Assembly: GCF_963678635.1 (NCBI RefSeq)
Contig: NC_087066.1
Location: 8,399,954-8,463,953 of the forward strand
Source of the DNA: Symsagittifera roscoffensis
Lineage: Eukaryota; Xenacoelomorpha; Acoela; Convolutidae
Direction: 5' to 3'
DNA: 64,000 nt
Shown: positions 63,400 through 64,000 of the stretch, piece after piece
How the letters are laid out: every line of letters begins with the position of its first letter
Numbering within the stretch: position 1 is the first letter of the stretch
Notes under the pieces: model-generated
Seen by the model: the letters and a program-made list of their open reading frames with translations, nothing else
Database searches by the model: none
What the model was told of the DNA's origin: nothing
Position numbers and translations under genes: made by a program

Positions 63400-63775
63400 A
63401 TGTGCTTAGCGTGTTTTTTTATTCAGGCCAATTTATGAAGGAAAATTGTAGAGTGGGTATCGAATTTATGATCTCCGCACTATGCTAACTGCGCTTTCAG
63501 TCAACGTAAACATGCTCATTAGATACTTTGAAGACTTTATTTATGACTGAAAGGGTAACAAGAATTTTTATCCCGAACAAAATTGTTCCGAATTGAATCA
63601 GGCAAGCTAATTGGTTATACTAGTTCCTTATACGACTCAAATTGTAACACTTAATATTCAATATTGATAAAACCAAAAATTATAGTTCATCCAAACTTTC
63701 TTTATCAAAAGCTATCGGAGACCATTTAAAGGGCAGTCGAAAAAATCAGGGCTTTGCACTGAATTACGAGCAGTC
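63400..63775 (-). repeat. GAAGC-family reverse copy with replaced middle
   Basis: Right-end block (GAAGAATATGTGCTTAGCGTG, TTATTCAGGCCAATTTATG) and left-end block (GGGCAGTCGAAAAAATCAGGG, GAATTACGAGCAGTCTTG) flank about 290 bp that lack the usual internal blocks, the same layout as 21427-21820. Confidence 0.55.
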
Positions 63776-64000
63776 TTGCTATACAAGCTGATTTAAATTA
63801 TCCGGACAAAACAAATAAAACTTGATAATTGAAACGCGTTTTTCTCAAATTGGGTTGACTTAAGACAAACAATGATGCAGACACAACTGGCCTAAAATTT
63901 CAGCAAAATTAAAAAAAAATCAATTTATTTTCATCATCCAAAAATTTCAACCAAATAGACCAGTTTCGGTTTTCTTTTATCAATCAAAAAATACGTCAAA

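Overview
This is AT-rich nuclear DNA from an animal, most likely an invertebrate. A short stretch of ordinary spliced gene lies in a sea of transposable elements, satellites and small non-autonomous elements. No bacterial genes, rRNA, tRNA or CRISPR array were seen. The species cannot be named from the sequence.

Layout. 1-14.3 kb has no credible gene. It holds (a) an unnamed structured small element ('GAAGC family', about 530 bp, at least 12 full or partial copies in the window), (b) hAT-like MITEs with terminal inverted repeats and, in the best cases, 8-bp target duplications, (c) an AT-rich TTATAAT-type element carrying a nested MITE, (d) a 12 x 39-bp satellite, (e) palindrome clusters built on TTTCAGATCTGAAA, (f) a C-rich/G-rich fold-back and (g) an exact 300-bp tandem duplication. 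14,343-21,419 is an old, dead but structurally complete BEL/Pao retrotransposon (BEL1) with both LTRs, a polypurine tract and a GAAGA target duplication. 21.4-25.7 kb is again the GAAGC family, with three copies in a row. 26.0-28.66 kb is a second, less decayed BEL/Pao pol fragment (BEL2), which runs into a 200-N assembly gap.

28,873-47,793 is the main find: a very young 18.9-kb endogenous retrovirus-like Ty3/gypsy (Metaviridae-type) element on the minus strand. It has 410-bp LTRs that appear to differ at one base and an ATAT target duplication. In sense order it carries ORF1 (155 aa, basic), ORF2 (119 aa), a giant gag-pol (about 2,500 codons: capsid-like region, Asn/Ser/Arg-rich tract, CCHC knuckle, protease, RT, RNase H, integrase), a 62-aa two-helix membrane ORF, an ATG-less 377-codon ORF4, a membrane glycoprotein ORF5 (env-like, reminiscent of chuvirus-type glycoproteins) and a 601-aa ORF6 of unknown function. 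The reading frames overlap as in a compact virus: 26 nt (ORF1/2), 50 nt (ORF2/gag), 13 nt (ORF4/env) and ATGA (env/ORF6). Two lesions or recoding sites break it: an in-frame TAA near the end of pol and a -1 frame change in env.

47.8-60.8 kb is gene-poor: a fold-back hairpin, dispersed repeats, a nearly perfect 2.04-kb tandem duplication (50,975-55,060), another GAAGC copy and an hAT MITE with a clean 8-bp duplication. 60,880-62,579 holds the last three coding exons of an unrecognised host gene on the minus strand, with good GT-AG junctions and compatible phases. The window ends in more degraded repeats.
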